A stretch of DNA of 64,000 nucleotides from JAJECS01 sp965219705 (GCA_965219705.1 OZ244789.1:372001-436000), one strand, 5' to 3'. Positions 1 through 7,529 are shown, numbered from the stretch's first letter. A program made the numbers and translations. The notes: generated by a model from the sequence alone, not told the origin.

Positions 1-46
1 TCGTCCTCTTCGATCCTCGTCCTGGGGGTACGGGTTCTTCGCCGAT

Positions 47-544
47 CCGAGCCCCCGCAGTTCCAGCGACTGCCCCAGGCCCACAACCCCTGGCATCACC
101 AATCCTCGAGCTGCCAATTCCCATAGGGTCCAAGCCCTCGCAGATCCCGCGTCTGCACCATGCCTACGACCCCTGGCGTCGCCAATCCTCACGCTTCCAA
201 TTCCCGTCGGGTCCGAGCCCTCACAGATCCGGCGTCTGTGCCATAACCACGACCCCTGGCATCCCCAATCCTCAAGCTGCAAGTTCCCGTTGGGTCCGAG
301 CCCTGGCAGCTCCGGCGACTGCACCATGCCCACAACCCATGGCGTTCCCAATCCTCGTGCTGTCGATTCCCGTTGGGCCCGAGCCATCCCAGTTCCGGCG
401 ACCGCGCCATGCCCACAACCCCCGGCATCACCAATCCTCAAGCTTCAGATATCCATGGGATCCGAGCCCCGGCAGATCCGGCGACTGCGCCATACCCGAC
501 GCCCCTGGCGATTCCCGACCTCGTGATGCGGGTCCGCGTGGGAT
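47..544. repeat. Six head-to-tail 83-bp direct repeats
   Basis: Units begin at 47, 130, 213, 296, 379 and 462, each exactly 83 bp with no indels, and each starts CCRAGCC followed by a near-CAGATCCGGCGACTG core and a CCCCTGGC..CCAATCCTC block. The units have diverged by many substitutions but keep register. Bases 545 onward, inside the next gene, continue the pattern after a 6-bp deletion (CGGCAGCTCCAGG..CTGCGCC). The array therefore merges with the 5' coding end of the replication-relaxation gene, whose ATG lies in unit 6. Because 83 is not a multiple of three, each unit reads in a different frame, so the array is probably not coding. Bases 1-46 resemble a unit only weakly. Confidence 0.9.
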
Positions 545-1389
545 CCCGGCAGCTCCAGGTCCTGCGCCTGCTCTACACCCATCGACTGCTGACCGCGGCG
601 CAGGTCCACGCCCTGGCCTTCGAGATGTCCACGCGGCGCACCTGCGAGATTTGCCTGCAGCGGCTGCATCGCAAGGGTTGGGTGGTGCGGGCCGAACCCC
701 TGCACGGCAGCGCCGGGGGCGGCCGCAGCGGCTACGTCTATGGCCTATCCGCCCAGGGTGCCGACGTGCTCGCGACGCTAGCCGGGATCCCGCTGGCCGA
801 CATCCCGACCGTGGCCGGTACCGAGGCCCTGGAGGCCCGCTATGTGAATCACCAGCTGGCCGTCAACGGCTGCCTGCTGGCGATCCGGCAAGCCTGTCGG
901 GCCCATCCCGGAGCCACCCTACGCGAGTGGACGGCCGACCCGCACGCGCGCGTGCGGTATCAAGTCGGACGGAGCTGGCGGACGGTGCATCCCGACGCGG
1001 TGGCGACGATCGAGGTGGACGGCCGGCGCCGCTGGATCTATCTCGAGGTCGATCGGGGAACAGCGGAACTGCGGCGCTACGGGCTGAAGCTGCGGCGCTA
1101 TGCGCACTTCTATCTCTCGGGCAGCTGGCGGCGAGAGTACGCGACGTTTCCCGAGGTGCGGATCGTCACCGCCCATCGGCCGCGGGTGCGGCGGATGCTG
1201 GTCGAGGTCGAGGACGCGGTACGGAGCTTCAACCGGGCCGACCATGATGCGCTAATGGCCGGGCTCGTCGTTGCGGTGACGTGGCAACCGGCGTTCCTGG
1301 CGGATCCGACCACTGGCGTGTGGGCGCGGGCCTTTGCCGCCGACGTTCGAGAGTCGCTGCTGCCGCGCGGTGGCGAAGGCGAAGCCTAG
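526..1389 (+). CDS. Replication-relaxation family protein (winged-helix)
   Basis: 287 aa starting at the ATG at 526. The open frame continues upstream into the 83-bp array, but the protein-like sequence begins here. The N-terminal 75 or so residues (RQLQVLRLLYTHRLLTAAQV, then a two-strand wing ending YVYGLSAQGADVLA) have the winged-helix pattern of the replication-relaxation family found on plasmids and integrative elements. The middle region (GRSWRTVHPDAVATIEVDGR..WIYLEVDRGT) has the acidic, beta-rich look of the family's C-terminal domain, which resembles restriction-type folds. The family is linked to plasmid replication or relaxation, with uncertain biochemistry. Its place beside direct repeats and a transposon nest supports a mobile-element origin. 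No good Shine-Dalgarno is visible. Confidence 0.7.
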   Translation: MRVRVGSRQLQVLRLLYTHRLLTAAQVHALAFEMSTRRTCEICLQRLHRKGWVVRAEPLHGSAGGGRSGYVYGLSAQGADVLATLAGIPLADIPTVAGTEALEARYVNHQLAVNGCLLAIRQACRAHPGATLREWTADPHARVRYQVGRSWRTVHPDAVATIEVDGRRRWIYLEVDRGTAELRRYGLKLRRYAHFYLSGSWRREYATFPEVRIVTAHRPRVRRMLVEVEDAVRSFNRADHDALMAGLVVAVTWQPAFLADPTTGVWARAFAADVRESLLPRGGEGEA

Positions 1390-1432
1390 CGCGCAGCCGG
1401 CGGCGGACGAGGATCGTGGGGGCATGCTCTAG

Positions 1433-2612
1433 GAAACCTCTGAACAACTGGGGCACCTGAGCGCCAGGGCGTTCGTGCGGTGCCGGGATCGTCGCCTGGG
1501 CCGACGCGCGGGCTCGATCCGCCCGTCATGGGGTGCGGGGGGCGCCATCGTCCCCGCGCAGGGCGCACGGCGCCCGCTTAGCCCGGCGCGGCACGCGCCG
1601 CCAGCAGCAGATTGGCGAAGCCGAACAACAGGCACAGCCGGGTGCGGTTCTTGGCCAATCCCCGATAGCGCACCTGGGTGTAGCCGAAGTGGCGCTTCAC
1701 ATACAGGAACGGATGCTCCACTTTCGCCCGGATGGAGGCCTTGCGTTGCTCCGCCTCGGCGGCGGCGCTGTCCGGCGGCAAGCGCCGCCGCTGCCCCGGC
1801 CGCAAGGCCACCTGCCAGTCGACCGACCGGCCCTGGTGCTCGGGGCGCCGGGCCACCCCCGCGTAGCCCGCATCGCCCCACACGCGCGTCTCGGCGCCGT
1901 GCAGGAGCTGCGGCACTTGCGTGATATCCGCCACGTTGGCCGCCGTCGTCGCCACGCGGTGCACCAGCCCGGTGGCGGCGTCCACCCCGATGTGCGCCTT
2001 CATCCCGAAGTACCACTGATTGCCCTTCTTCACCTGATGCATCTCCGGATCGCGTGCCTGCGCGCGGTTCTTCGTCGACGCCAGCGCGTCGAGGATGGTC
2101 GCGTCCACGATCGTGCCTTCGCGCAGTCGTAGGCCCTGCGTCGCCAGCTGCTGGGTGATCTCCACCAGCAGCCCCTCGCCCAGGTGGTGTCGTTCCAGCA
2201 GGTGTCGGAAGTGGAGGATCGTCGTCTCATCGGGCCGCGGGTCCCGCGCGGTCAGCCCCACAAACCGCTGCACCGCCACGCTGTCGTACAACGCGTCTTC
2301 CATCGCCGGGTCGCTGAGGTTGTAGAACAGCTGCACGCAGTGAATCCGCAGCAGCAGGGCCAGCGGGTAGGGCGGTCGACCACGCTCGCCGGTCGGGTAG
2401 ACCGGGCGGATGCGCGCTTCGAGCCGCGCCCAGGGCAGCAGCGCGTCCATGCGCTGCAGAAAGCGCTCCCGCCGCGTCTGCCGCGGCTGTCCGTCATACT
2501 CCACGTCGGCAAATGAGCGTTGCGGGTGCATCAGAGCCCTCACCGGCTGGCCGTCGCTTCTGAGCATAGGCCTTGCCGGCGGGCCGCGACCTGGGACTAA
2601 ATCAGAGCTTTC
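1433..2612 (-). mobile_element. IS5-family insertion sequence, complete
   Basis: Element of about 1180 bp. The left end reads GAAACCTCTGA and the right end, on the other strand, GAAAGCTCTGA, giving imperfect terminal inverted repeats. Each end is flanked by CTAG (1429-1432 and 2613-2616), the 4-bp target duplication typical of IS5-type elements. It holds one intact transposase gene on the minus strand, so it may still be mobile. Because CTAG is palindromic, the exact end is uncertain by one base. Confidence 0.85.
1578..2531 (-). CDS. IS5-family transposase
   Basis: 317-aa DDE transposase. The frame is open to 2567, but the ATG at 2531 has a GAGGG ribosome-binding site six bases upstream and starts MHPQRSFADVEY, as family members usually do. 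The N-terminal DUF772-like helical region carries RPPYPLALLLRIHCVQLFYN. Catalytic acidic residues sit in TIVDATILDA, VWGDAGYAG and the C-terminal KVEHPFLYVKRHFGYTQVRY motif. The gene is intact and fills most of the element. Confidence 0.92.
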   Translation of the reverse strand: MHPQRSFADVEYDGQPRQTRRERFLQRMDALLPWARLEARIRPVYPTGERGRPPYPLALLLRIHCVQLFYNLSDPAMEDALYDSVAVQRFVGLTARDPRPDETTILHFRHLLERHHLGEGLLVEITQQLATQGLRLREGTIVDATILDALASTKNRAQARDPEMHQVKKGNQWYFGMKAHIGVDAATGLVHRVATTAANVADITQVPQLLHGAETRVWGDAGYAGVARRPEHQGRSVDWQVALRPGQRRRLPPDSAAAEAEQRKASIRAKVEHPFLYVKRHFGYTQVRYRGLAKNRTRLCLLFGFANLLLAARAAPG

Positions 2613-2655
2613 CTAGGTGTACTGACCACAAGCAACTGTGTTGGAGCGTCAAGGG

Positions 2656-3600
2656 TTAGGCCATGGTCGGGTCCCAGGTGGTCTGGGATTTGCAGAGCGC
2701 GTTGCAGAGGACGAGAAGCTTGCGCATGCAGGCGATGAGGGCCACCGTGGGCGGCTTGCCGGCCGCGATGCGGCGCTGGTAGCAGGCGCGCAGCGTGGGG
2801 TTGACGCGGGTGGCCGTCAGGGCGGCCATGGAGAGCGCGGCGCGGACTTGGGCGCGCCCGCCCCAGCAACTCCGGCGCCCGCGCCAGGCGCCGCTGTCGC
2901 GGTTGAAGGGCGCGACCCCGACCAGGGCGGCGATCTGCTGGCGGGAGCAGGTCCCGCGTTCGGGCACTTCGGCCAGCAAGACGGCGGCGGCCACGGGCCC
3001 GATCCCGGGGATGCTCTGCAGCCAGGCGGCGCGCGCGCGCCGCGCGGGCTCCGCCTGCACCAGGGCCGCCAGCTGGCGGTCGACCTGCGCGAGGGCCGCG
3101 GTCAGCGCGGCGGCCAGGGGGTCGAAGCCCAGGTCCAGGTGGGCCCGGTCGTGGCGGCGCCGCTGCGGCTCGGCCGCGCGGTCCGCGACCAGTTGGCGCC
3201 GCCGGCGGCTGAGGAGCTGGAGGTCCTGGACGGCGGCGCTGGGTTGGGGCCGCCGCGGGGGCCGCACCGCGGCCGCGAACCGCGCCAGCACGCGCGCGTC
3301 CAGCCGGTCGGTCGTGGCCAGGATGCCGTGGGCGCGGGCGACGGCGCGAGGCTGGCGCGGATTGACGACGACGACGGGCAGGCCAGCGGCGCTCAGGGCG
3401 GCGACCACGGCCCGCTCGTCGCCACCGCTGGCTTCCAGCACGATGCGGGTCGGCCGCAGCGCCTCGAGCGGCCCCGGCAACCGCCGCAGGCCGCCGCGTG
3501 CGCGCGCGACCGTCCAGGTCGTCCCCGTGGGCTGCACGGCCACGTCCAACTGGGCCTTCGCCACATCGATCCCCACCGTCACGTCCGCTGGTGCCGCCAT
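2656..3600 (-). CDS. IS110-family transposase (DEDD recombinase)
   Basis: 314 aa. The ATG at 3600 is chosen because a GGAGGG site lies six bases upstream; the frame is open nine codons further. The N-terminal RuvC-like domain shows VGIDVAKAQLDVAV (first Asp), IVLEASGGDE (Glu) and TTDRLDARVLARFA (Asp pair), the DEDD tetrad of IS110 elements. The C-terminal IS116/IS902 domain shows LQSIPGIGPVAAAVLLAEV and NRDSGAWRGRR with the likely catalytic serine. IS110 elements lack inverted repeats and use a structured RNA from a non-coding end. Here the 5' side has about 230 bp without a gene. Length and motifs indicate an intact protein. Confidence 0.93.
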   Translation of the reverse strand: MAAPADVTVGIDVAKAQLDVAVQPTGTTWTVARARGGLRRLPGPLEALRPTRIVLEASGGDERAVVAALSAAGLPVVVVNPRQPRAVARAHGILATTDRLDARVLARFAAAVRPPRRPQPSAAVQDLQLLSRRRRQLVADRAAEPQRRRHDRAHLDLGFDPLAAALTAALAQVDRQLAALVQAEPARRARAAWLQSIPGIGPVAAAVLLAEVPERGTCSRQQIAALVGVAPFNRDSGAWRGRRSCWGGRAQVRAALSMAALTATRVNPTLRACYQRRIAAGKPPTVALIACMRKLLVLCNALCKSQTTWDPTMA

Positions 3601-3835
3601 TGGGTACCCTCCGGCAACGCTGGCCACGCGCCCTGCCTGGCCGATGCGGGCTCGTGCTCACGGCCCCGGCACCTGTTCGGGCTCTGGGCCAGCGTGCGGG
3701 CCGGGACGACCCTGCTCTGTAGCGGTCTCCGACGACCAAGGTGTGATCGGTCTGTCCCGGCCCGTTCACGGTGACCTTGGTCAATCCAAGGCACGGGAAC
3801 ATCCAAGGCGTGGGAACATACAAGGTGTGAGACAC
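3601..3835 (-). ncRNA. Candidate IS110 non-coding end (bridge-RNA region)
   Basis: The 235 bases directly 5' of the IS110 transposase carry no gene on the element's strand. In IS110-group elements the left non-coding end is transcribed toward the transposase and folds into the bridge RNA. GC-rich complementary segments are visible (for example GGCCGGGAC against GTCCCGGCC near 3690-3760), as is a repeated CAAGGTGTGA (3737 and 3821). The outer limit of the element was not identified, and part of this stretch may belong to the IS481 remnant. The call rests on family knowledge and position only. Confidence 0.35.
3787..3832. repeat. Short 17-bp direct repeats near the IS110/IS481 junction
   Basis: CAAGGCACGGGAACAT (3787-3802) and CAAGGCGTGGGAACAT (3804-3819) are spaced by 17 bases and followed by a partial third copy, CAAGGTGTGAGA (3821-3832). 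CAAGGTGTGA recurs at 3737. These may be transposase-binding repeats of one of the two nested insertion sequences. Confidence 0.6.
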
Positions 3836-4078
3836 GGCTGACGGGCGGGAGGCCACCCAGGGCGCCGTGGGGGCGACGACGGTTATACCACCGCAGCCAG
3901 CCGCTGAGGGCCCGCGTGCGGTGGGCGCTTGAGGGATAGGCGAAGGCATAGGCCCAACTCCGCAGCAGGATCTGGATGAAGCGTTCCGCCTTGCCGTTGG
4001 TGCGGGGCGTGTAGGGCCGGGTGCGCCGGTGCCGCAGGTCGTGCGCCGCGCCGTGCTGATTCTCGGCGGGGCAGCCAT
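3836..4078 (-). pseudogene. IS481-type transposase, C-terminal remnant
   Basis: Reading the minus strand from about 4078 gives a continuous C-terminal IS481/rve-like transposase segment: LRHRRTRPYTPRTNGKAERF, then WAYAFAYPSS..HRTRAL and RWYNRRRPHGALGGLPPVSR. This is the last roughly 75 residues of the catalytic domain, including the conserved glutamate in NGKAERF. The N-terminal two thirds are missing: the homology stops where a plus-strand membrane-protein reading frame begins. No stop codon follows PPVSR in frame; the frame runs into the IS110 side, suggesting the 3' end was also disrupted. Too short to appear as a complete ORF. Confidence 0.8.
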
Positions 4079-4196
4079 CGTGCTGATGCGACGGCGGGAC
4101 GCGACGGTCGGGTGGATCGTCGGCGTACTGCTCCTCACCGTGGGAGCTCTGTTCGTGCTCTACGTCGTGACTGCCATCCTCAGCGGCCTGTTGTAG
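4053..4196 (+). CDS. Small membrane protein, probably 5'-truncated
   Basis: 47 codons from a GTG at 4053 to TAG at 4194-4196 encode two hydrophobic stretches separated by a basic turn: VLILGGAAIVLMRRRD, then VGWIVGVLLLTVGALFVLYV. The frame extends a few codons upstream of the GTG, where the sequence becomes IS481-derived, and no ribosome-binding site is evident. It may be the 3' end of a gene cut by the insertion sequence, or a very short intact protein. The next three plus-strand genes also encode small membrane or exported proteins, which suggests a shared accessory operon. Confidence 0.45.
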   Translation: MLILGGAAIVLMRRRDATVGWIVGVLLLTVGALFVLYVVTAILSGLL

Positions 4197-4381
4197 CGCA
4201 GGCTGGGGGCGGGGGTGCTGGGCAGCCTCCCTGGCTGGTGTCGGCCACTACAGCACCGTCCCATCTACGGTCCGGGCTGGGTTCGGCATGCGTCCCCGGC
4301 ATCCGCTGGGCAGCACCGGAATCGCGAGCTACGGTGCTGGGAGGTAAGCAGCGTGGCTCACCCATACGGAAGGAGACTCTG

Positions 4382-4846
4382 ATGTCTCAAGCCGTACGTC
4401 TGAGCCGTGTTGGGCGCAGTGTCATCGTGGCGGTGCTCCTCTTGGCCTGTATCGTCGCGGCGACTGGCGGTGCATCATTGGGTGCCGCAGAACCGGCGCT
4501 GTACGTCCCAGCCGGTGAAACGGTGCGCATCGGGGACGTGGTTCCTGACGAGGTGATTCGCTCTACGTGGGACAATCTGTCGCCGGCCATGCGGGAAAGC
4601 CTGCGGCAGCGCAAGGGTGTGGCAACCATCGATGATCTGCGGGATTTGCGCATCACCGGGCCGCACACAATTCCGTATTACCGAACGGAACCGCTAGGCC
4701 GTGATCCAGACGCGGTGCAAGAGGTCGAGCCGATTGCGCCCCATGAGATGCCTGCGAACGTGGTCACGCAGCACGTTGTTGTAGGAGATGTGGAAACGGC
4801 TGACGGTGAGTTGCCCCGCATCATTCGTGAAGGGAGACACCGATGA
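4382..4846 (+). CDS. Exported protein of unknown function
   Basis: 154 aa from the ATG at 4382, preceded by GGAAGGAGA at good spacing; the longer open frame upstream has no ribosome-binding site. Residues about 12-33 are a hydrophobic segment after a basic N-terminus, consistent with a signal peptide or single anchor (VIVAVLLLACIVAATGG). The mature part is mildly acidic, with a short helical stretch (SPAMRESLRQRKGVATIDDL) and no cysteines. No family recognised. Its stop overlaps the next start (ATGA), so translation is probably coupled. The cell-surface setting next to a nuclease suggests a mobile-element accessory role, but that is inference. Confidence 0.75.
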   Translation: MSQAVRLSRVGRSVIVAVLLLACIVAATGGASLGAAEPALYVPAGETVRIGDVVPDEVIRSTWDNLSPAMRESLRQRKGVATIDDLRDLRITGPHTIPYYRTEPLGRDPDAVQEVEPIAPHEMPANVVTQHVVVGDVETADGELPRIIREGRHR

Positions 4847-5361
4847 AACGCCTTGCGATCGCCGCCGGTGCCGTGCTCGTGCTCCTGATCGCCGTGAGCA
4901 GCGTCTGGCACACCGTGCGCATGGAGCTGCTGCTGTTCCGGACCGTAGGATCCACATCCACCGATGCGTCGGCTTATGGCGACTACGCCATGTTCCCCGC
5001 GGCGGAGGACATCCACCTCCCAGGCCTAGTCGTGGTCGAGGTCGTGCTGATCGAAGGCGTCGGACCGGAGGCGCAGCCGGTGACGCTGGCCGCTGGCACC
5101 TGGCGCGCGACCACGGAGGTCGTTGACACTCGTATCGACGGGACGTACATCATCGGTGCCAGCCCACGAGGCAGCCGGCTCAGCTGGTCCAGCGATGAGT
5201 CGCGCCCCGCCGTATTCGTCGTCGGCGACATTGGCCAGACGCAGGCGCAGGCCACGCTGTTCGGCCGCGAGTTCACCATCCGCACCAATGCCGTTGTCGA
5301 GGATCACCCGTGGTCGGTGACGCTGGAGCGGTTTGGCCGACCAGGCATTGACGCCCCGTAG
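4843..5361 (+). CDS. Membrane-anchored protein of unknown function
   Basis: 172 aa. The ATG at 4843 overlaps the previous stop by four bases and has GAAGGGAGA upstream. Residues about 4-22 form one transmembrane anchor (LAIAAGAVLVLLIAVSSVW). The remainder looks like an extracytoplasmic beta-rich domain, with many V/T/I alternations and motifs such as LPGLVVVEVVLIEGV. No catalytic motif is apparent. It lies two bases before a 37-codon membrane peptide gene, forming a tight run of three genes. Confidence 0.75.
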   Translation: MKRLAIAAGAVLVLLIAVSSVWHTVRMELLLFRTVGSTSTDASAYGDYAMFPAAEDIHLPGLVVVEVVLIEGVGPEAQPVTLAAGTWRATTEVVDTRIDGTYIIGASPRGSRLSWSSDESRPAVFVVGDIGQTQAQATLFGREFTIRTNAVVEDHPWSVTLERFGRPGIDAP

Positions 5362-5575
5362 CCATGGCGCCACTCCTGCCCACGCTCGGGACTGTCGGAT
5401 CCGCCCTCTTCGTGGCAGCCGTCCTGCTGGTGCTCTTAGCCCTGGTTATTCTGCTGCAGTGTAAATGCCGCCGATGAGCGGCTCCCTCGGGTGGCGGCCG
5501 CCGCGCCCACCAGGGGAGCGCCGAGTCCCGCAGGCGTTGCTGGATGTAGTCGGACAGCTCTCTGATGGTGGCCAC
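5273..5575 (-). CDS. Possible small protein, N-terminus credible, 3' end doubtful
   Basis: The minus-strand GTG at 5575 has a GGAGG site six bases upstream and begins with a credible helix, ATIRELSDYIQQRLRDSALP, followed by WWARR. After about residue 30 the composition becomes that of a non-coding frame, and it lies antisense to the two preceding plus-strand genes. It is most likely the surviving N-terminus of a truncated or frameshifted gene. Just upstream (minus-strand stop at 5589) another short frame ends with a cysteine pair, FCNQRCLDDDGS, which may be a related remnant. Confidence 0.25.
   Translation of the reverse strand: MATIRELSDYIQQRLRDSALPWWARRPPPEGAAHRRHLHCSRITRAKSTSRTAATKRADPTVPSVGRSGAMATGRQCLVGQTAPASPTTGDPRQRHWCGW
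5364..5477 (+). CDS. 37-aa single-span membrane peptide
   Basis: ATG at 5364, two bases after the upstream stop; TGA at 5475-5477. After a short polar start (MAPLLPTLGTVGSA) there is one strongly hydrophobic segment, LFVAAVLLVLLALVILL, ending in a basic, cysteine-containing tail (QCKCRR). The composition is what one expects of a bona fide small membrane protein rather than a random frame, and the tight spacing suggests it belongs to the operon starting at 4382. Confidence 0.5.
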   Translation: MAPLLPTLGTVGSALFVAAVLLVLLALVILLQCKCRR

Positions 5576-5865
5576 GGGGTACCTCCGTTCACGAGCCGTC
5601 GTCGTCGAGGCAGCGCTGGTTGCAAAACCCCACGGGTGAGTTGGGGAAGTGGCTGGTTCCAGCACTGGCGGGCTGGCATCGATGAATCCCAACGGTGGCA
5701 TGACCTCCAACGGGCCTGTCTCGCGGGCGGTGGAGCGTGGCGTCCGTTTTCCTCTCGCAACCTATCCGCCCTCGATTCTCCGGGACGCTGTCAGCCGCCC
5801 GCGCGTCCCGGAGTGAGCTCCGGGTCATCGCTCGACTCGTCACGCTTTGGAGTTCTGGGGCGACG

Positions 5866-6258
5866 ATGAGCCGTAACGTCGGGGCTGCAGTCATCATCGG
5901 CTACGCCGTGCTGCTCATGCTGGGCATGGCGCTGGCATTCTCAATGCTTGTCGGAATGGCTCTTCCAGTTCGGGCGCATCCTGGCGGCTTGGCTGCGGAC
6001 GGATGCCACTACTGCCGCACCAACTGTGATCGCTGGGGGTATGAATACAACACACGGCACTGTCACCGCGCGCCTGCGTCACCGACTCATCCGAGTGCTC
6101 CGCCAATTGGCGGCGGCGGATCGACGACTACGCAACAAGGCCGCGCAGCGCCATCGCAGACTACCCTCCCAAACGACCTGGGCTGGTTTATTCTCGTTGG
6201 ATGTTTAGTCATTGCGATTCTTGTCCTTCTGACGCGACAGCGATCGGATGACTCCTAG
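5866..6258 (+). CDS. YHYH/HxGG-type cysteine-histidine motif membrane protein
   Basis: 130 aa. The ATG at 5866 precedes a hydrophobic N-terminal segment (residues about 6-34). Then comes HPGGLAADGCHYCRTNCDRW with a terminal HCH about ten residues on. This H-GG-(x)n-GCH-x-C-x-x-N-C..HCH pattern is the YHYH-type motif common in small exported proteins and at the ends of extracellular nucleases. A proline/serine linker leads to a second transmembrane segment near the C-terminus (WFILVGCLVIAILVLL). It is likely metal-binding and at the cell surface. It directly precedes a surface nuclease gene; the two may act together. Confidence 0.7.
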   Translation: MSRNVGAAVIIGYAVLLMLGMALAFSMLVGMALPVRAHPGGLAADGCHYCRTNCDRWGYEYNTRHCHRAPASPTHPSAPPIGGGGSTTTQQGRAAPSQTTLPNDLGWFILVGCLVIAILVLLTRQRSDDS

Positions 6259-6312
6259 GCTAGTCGCTATCTCTTTAGCGCACCCTCGCGACCGTGGGTG
6301 TAGGGCGTACCA

Positions 6313-7218
6313 GTGAAGATTCCCGTCGTAATCCAGATAGCGGCACTCCTTGCCGCGCTTGCGCTCGTGATCATGGCGCTCGGCGTCCTCCTGCTCGCCA
6401 TTGGCTCCCTTCGTGAGTCACCCACCGTCCAGGCGGTGCCTTCGGCTCCCTTTCGTGCAGCAGAACCGGCCACGGCTCGCCTTTGGCGTGGTTTGACGAT
6501 TGCGGTTGAAGACCGCTGCTCGCCCTACGATTCTGACGATTACCCGTATTCCCAGAGCGTTGAAGCCAAGCTCGTGGCGCAGCTCGGCGGCGTGTATGGC
6601 CCGTACACAGGCCGCTGGTTTGGCAGCACGTCCGAGACGGATATCGAGCACATAGTCGCGCGCTCCGAGGCCCACGACAGCGGGCTCTGCGCGGCGGACG
6701 CCGCCGAGCGCCGAGCCTTCGCCAGCGACGTGCTGAATCTCACCCTCGCCGCGCCCGACTTGAACCGCCACGCAAAGGGCGCGAAGGATGCCGCCGAATG
6801 GCTGCCGTCGCTGAATCAGTGCTGGTTCGCCAACCGCGTGATCGAAGTGCGCTGGCGGTATGCCCTCACGATTGACCGGGCTGAGGCCGACGCGCTTGAT
6901 CGCGTGCTGGCGGGGTGCGACTCAGCGGCTATGATCGTCACCGACCCACCAGCGGCGACCACGCCAGCACCTATTGCGACTGCGGCGCCGTCAACGGTCA
7001 CTCCAGCACCCGCGCCGTCCGCCGTCACGGCAGCGCCGGCCGCCGTCACTGCGCCGCCTGCGGCAAGCGGGAATGCCCTCGAGCTGTACGACGACAACGG
7101 CAACGGGCGGATCACCTGCGCCGAGGCCCGGCAGCATGGGATCGCGCCCGTGCATCGCGGGCATCCCGCCTACGAATTCATGCGGGACGGCGACGGCGAT
7201 GGCGTGGTCTGCGAGTGA
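6313..7218 (+). CDS. Membrane-anchored DUF1524/HNH-type nuclease with Excalibur domain
   Basis: 301 aa. Residues 1-32 form an N-terminal transmembrane anchor. The central domain contains DIEHIVARSEAHDSGLC, FASDVLNLTLAAPDLNRHAK and GAKDAAEWLP. This is the DUF1524-type His-Asn-His nuclease pattern with E/H in DIEHIV and the N..K region downstream, often seen in exported nucleases. An alanine/proline/threonine linker (about residues 210-255) separates it from a C-terminal Excalibur-type calcium-binding motif, with DDNGNGRITCAEA and a terminal DGDGDGVVCE. This architecture is known in secreted DNases of Gram-positive bacteria. Here it should face outward and may degrade DNA for defence or nutrition, or process element DNA. 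Start ATG at 6313 chosen; ribosome-binding site weak. Confidence 0.8.
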   Translation: MKIPVVIQIAALLAALALVIMALGVLLLAIGSLRESPTVQAVPSAPFRAAEPATARLWRGLTIAVEDRCSPYDSDDYPYSQSVEAKLVAQLGGVYGPYTGRWFGSTSETDIEHIVARSEAHDSGLCAADAAERRAFASDVLNLTLAAPDLNRHAKGAKDAAEWLPSLNQCWFANRVIEVRWRYALTIDRAEADALDRVLAGCDSAAMIVTDPPAATTPAPIATAAPSTVTPAPAPSAVTAAPAAVTAPPAASGNALELYDDNGNGRITCAEARQHGIAPVHRGHPAYEFMRDGDGDGVVCE

Positions 7219-7228
7219 GACCCCTACA

Positions 7229-7522
7229 GTGAAACCGAGCGGCATCGGCGCCTGGGTCTTTCCCCTGGTCACCGCCGCCCTCGTCTGGTTCGGCCTCGTG
7301 CTGGCGCTGCCGCTGATCTATCGCGGGGCGCATGGGTCCACGGTGCACAACGGCACGGCGATCGCGGCGGCGCTCTACGTCTGGATCGTGCAGCGATGGC
7401 TTCCAGATCCCACGCGGCCGCGCGCGTGTCTGGGCGCGCTGGGCCTGGCGCTCGGGGTGCCCGTGGTCGCCGTGGCGGTGGGGTTCATCGTCATGGTGAT
7501 CGAGCGGGCGATAGCCAGTTAG
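7229..7522 (+). CDS. Small polytopic membrane protein
   Basis: 97 aa from a GTG at 7229, ten bases after the nuclease stop, so probably co-transcribed. Three hydrophobic segments are visible: AWVFPLVTAALVWFGLVLAL, AIAAALYVWIVQRWL and LGLALGVPVVAVAVGFIVMV. No known family recognised. The longer frame upstream overlaps the nuclease gene and is a shadow. A membrane partner for the nuclease is possible but unproven. Confidence 0.6.
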   Translation: MKPSGIGAWVFPLVTAALVWFGLVLALPLIYRGAHGSTVHNGTAIAAALYVWIVQRWLPDPTRPRACLGALGLALGVPVVAVAVGFIVMVIERAIAS

Positions 7523-7529
7523 GCCGCTC

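Noticed and set aside
47..544. The 83-bp array as a CRISPR
   Set aside because: Units are contiguous with no alternation of conserved repeat and unrelated spacer, and no cas genes are present in the window.
339..1247. A 302-aa frame overlapping the replication-relaxation gene
   Set aside because: Arginine/proline-rich shadow of the real gene; it only starts in the repeat array and has no family signal.
2597..4138. A 513-codon minus-strand frame across the IS110 and IS481 region
   Set aside because: It is out of frame with both transposases and has the low-complexity composition of a GC-rich shadow.
5465..5869. A 134-aa plus-strand frame
   Set aside because: Composition is unlike its neighbours, no ribosome-binding site, and it overlaps the better-supported 37-aa and YHYH genes.
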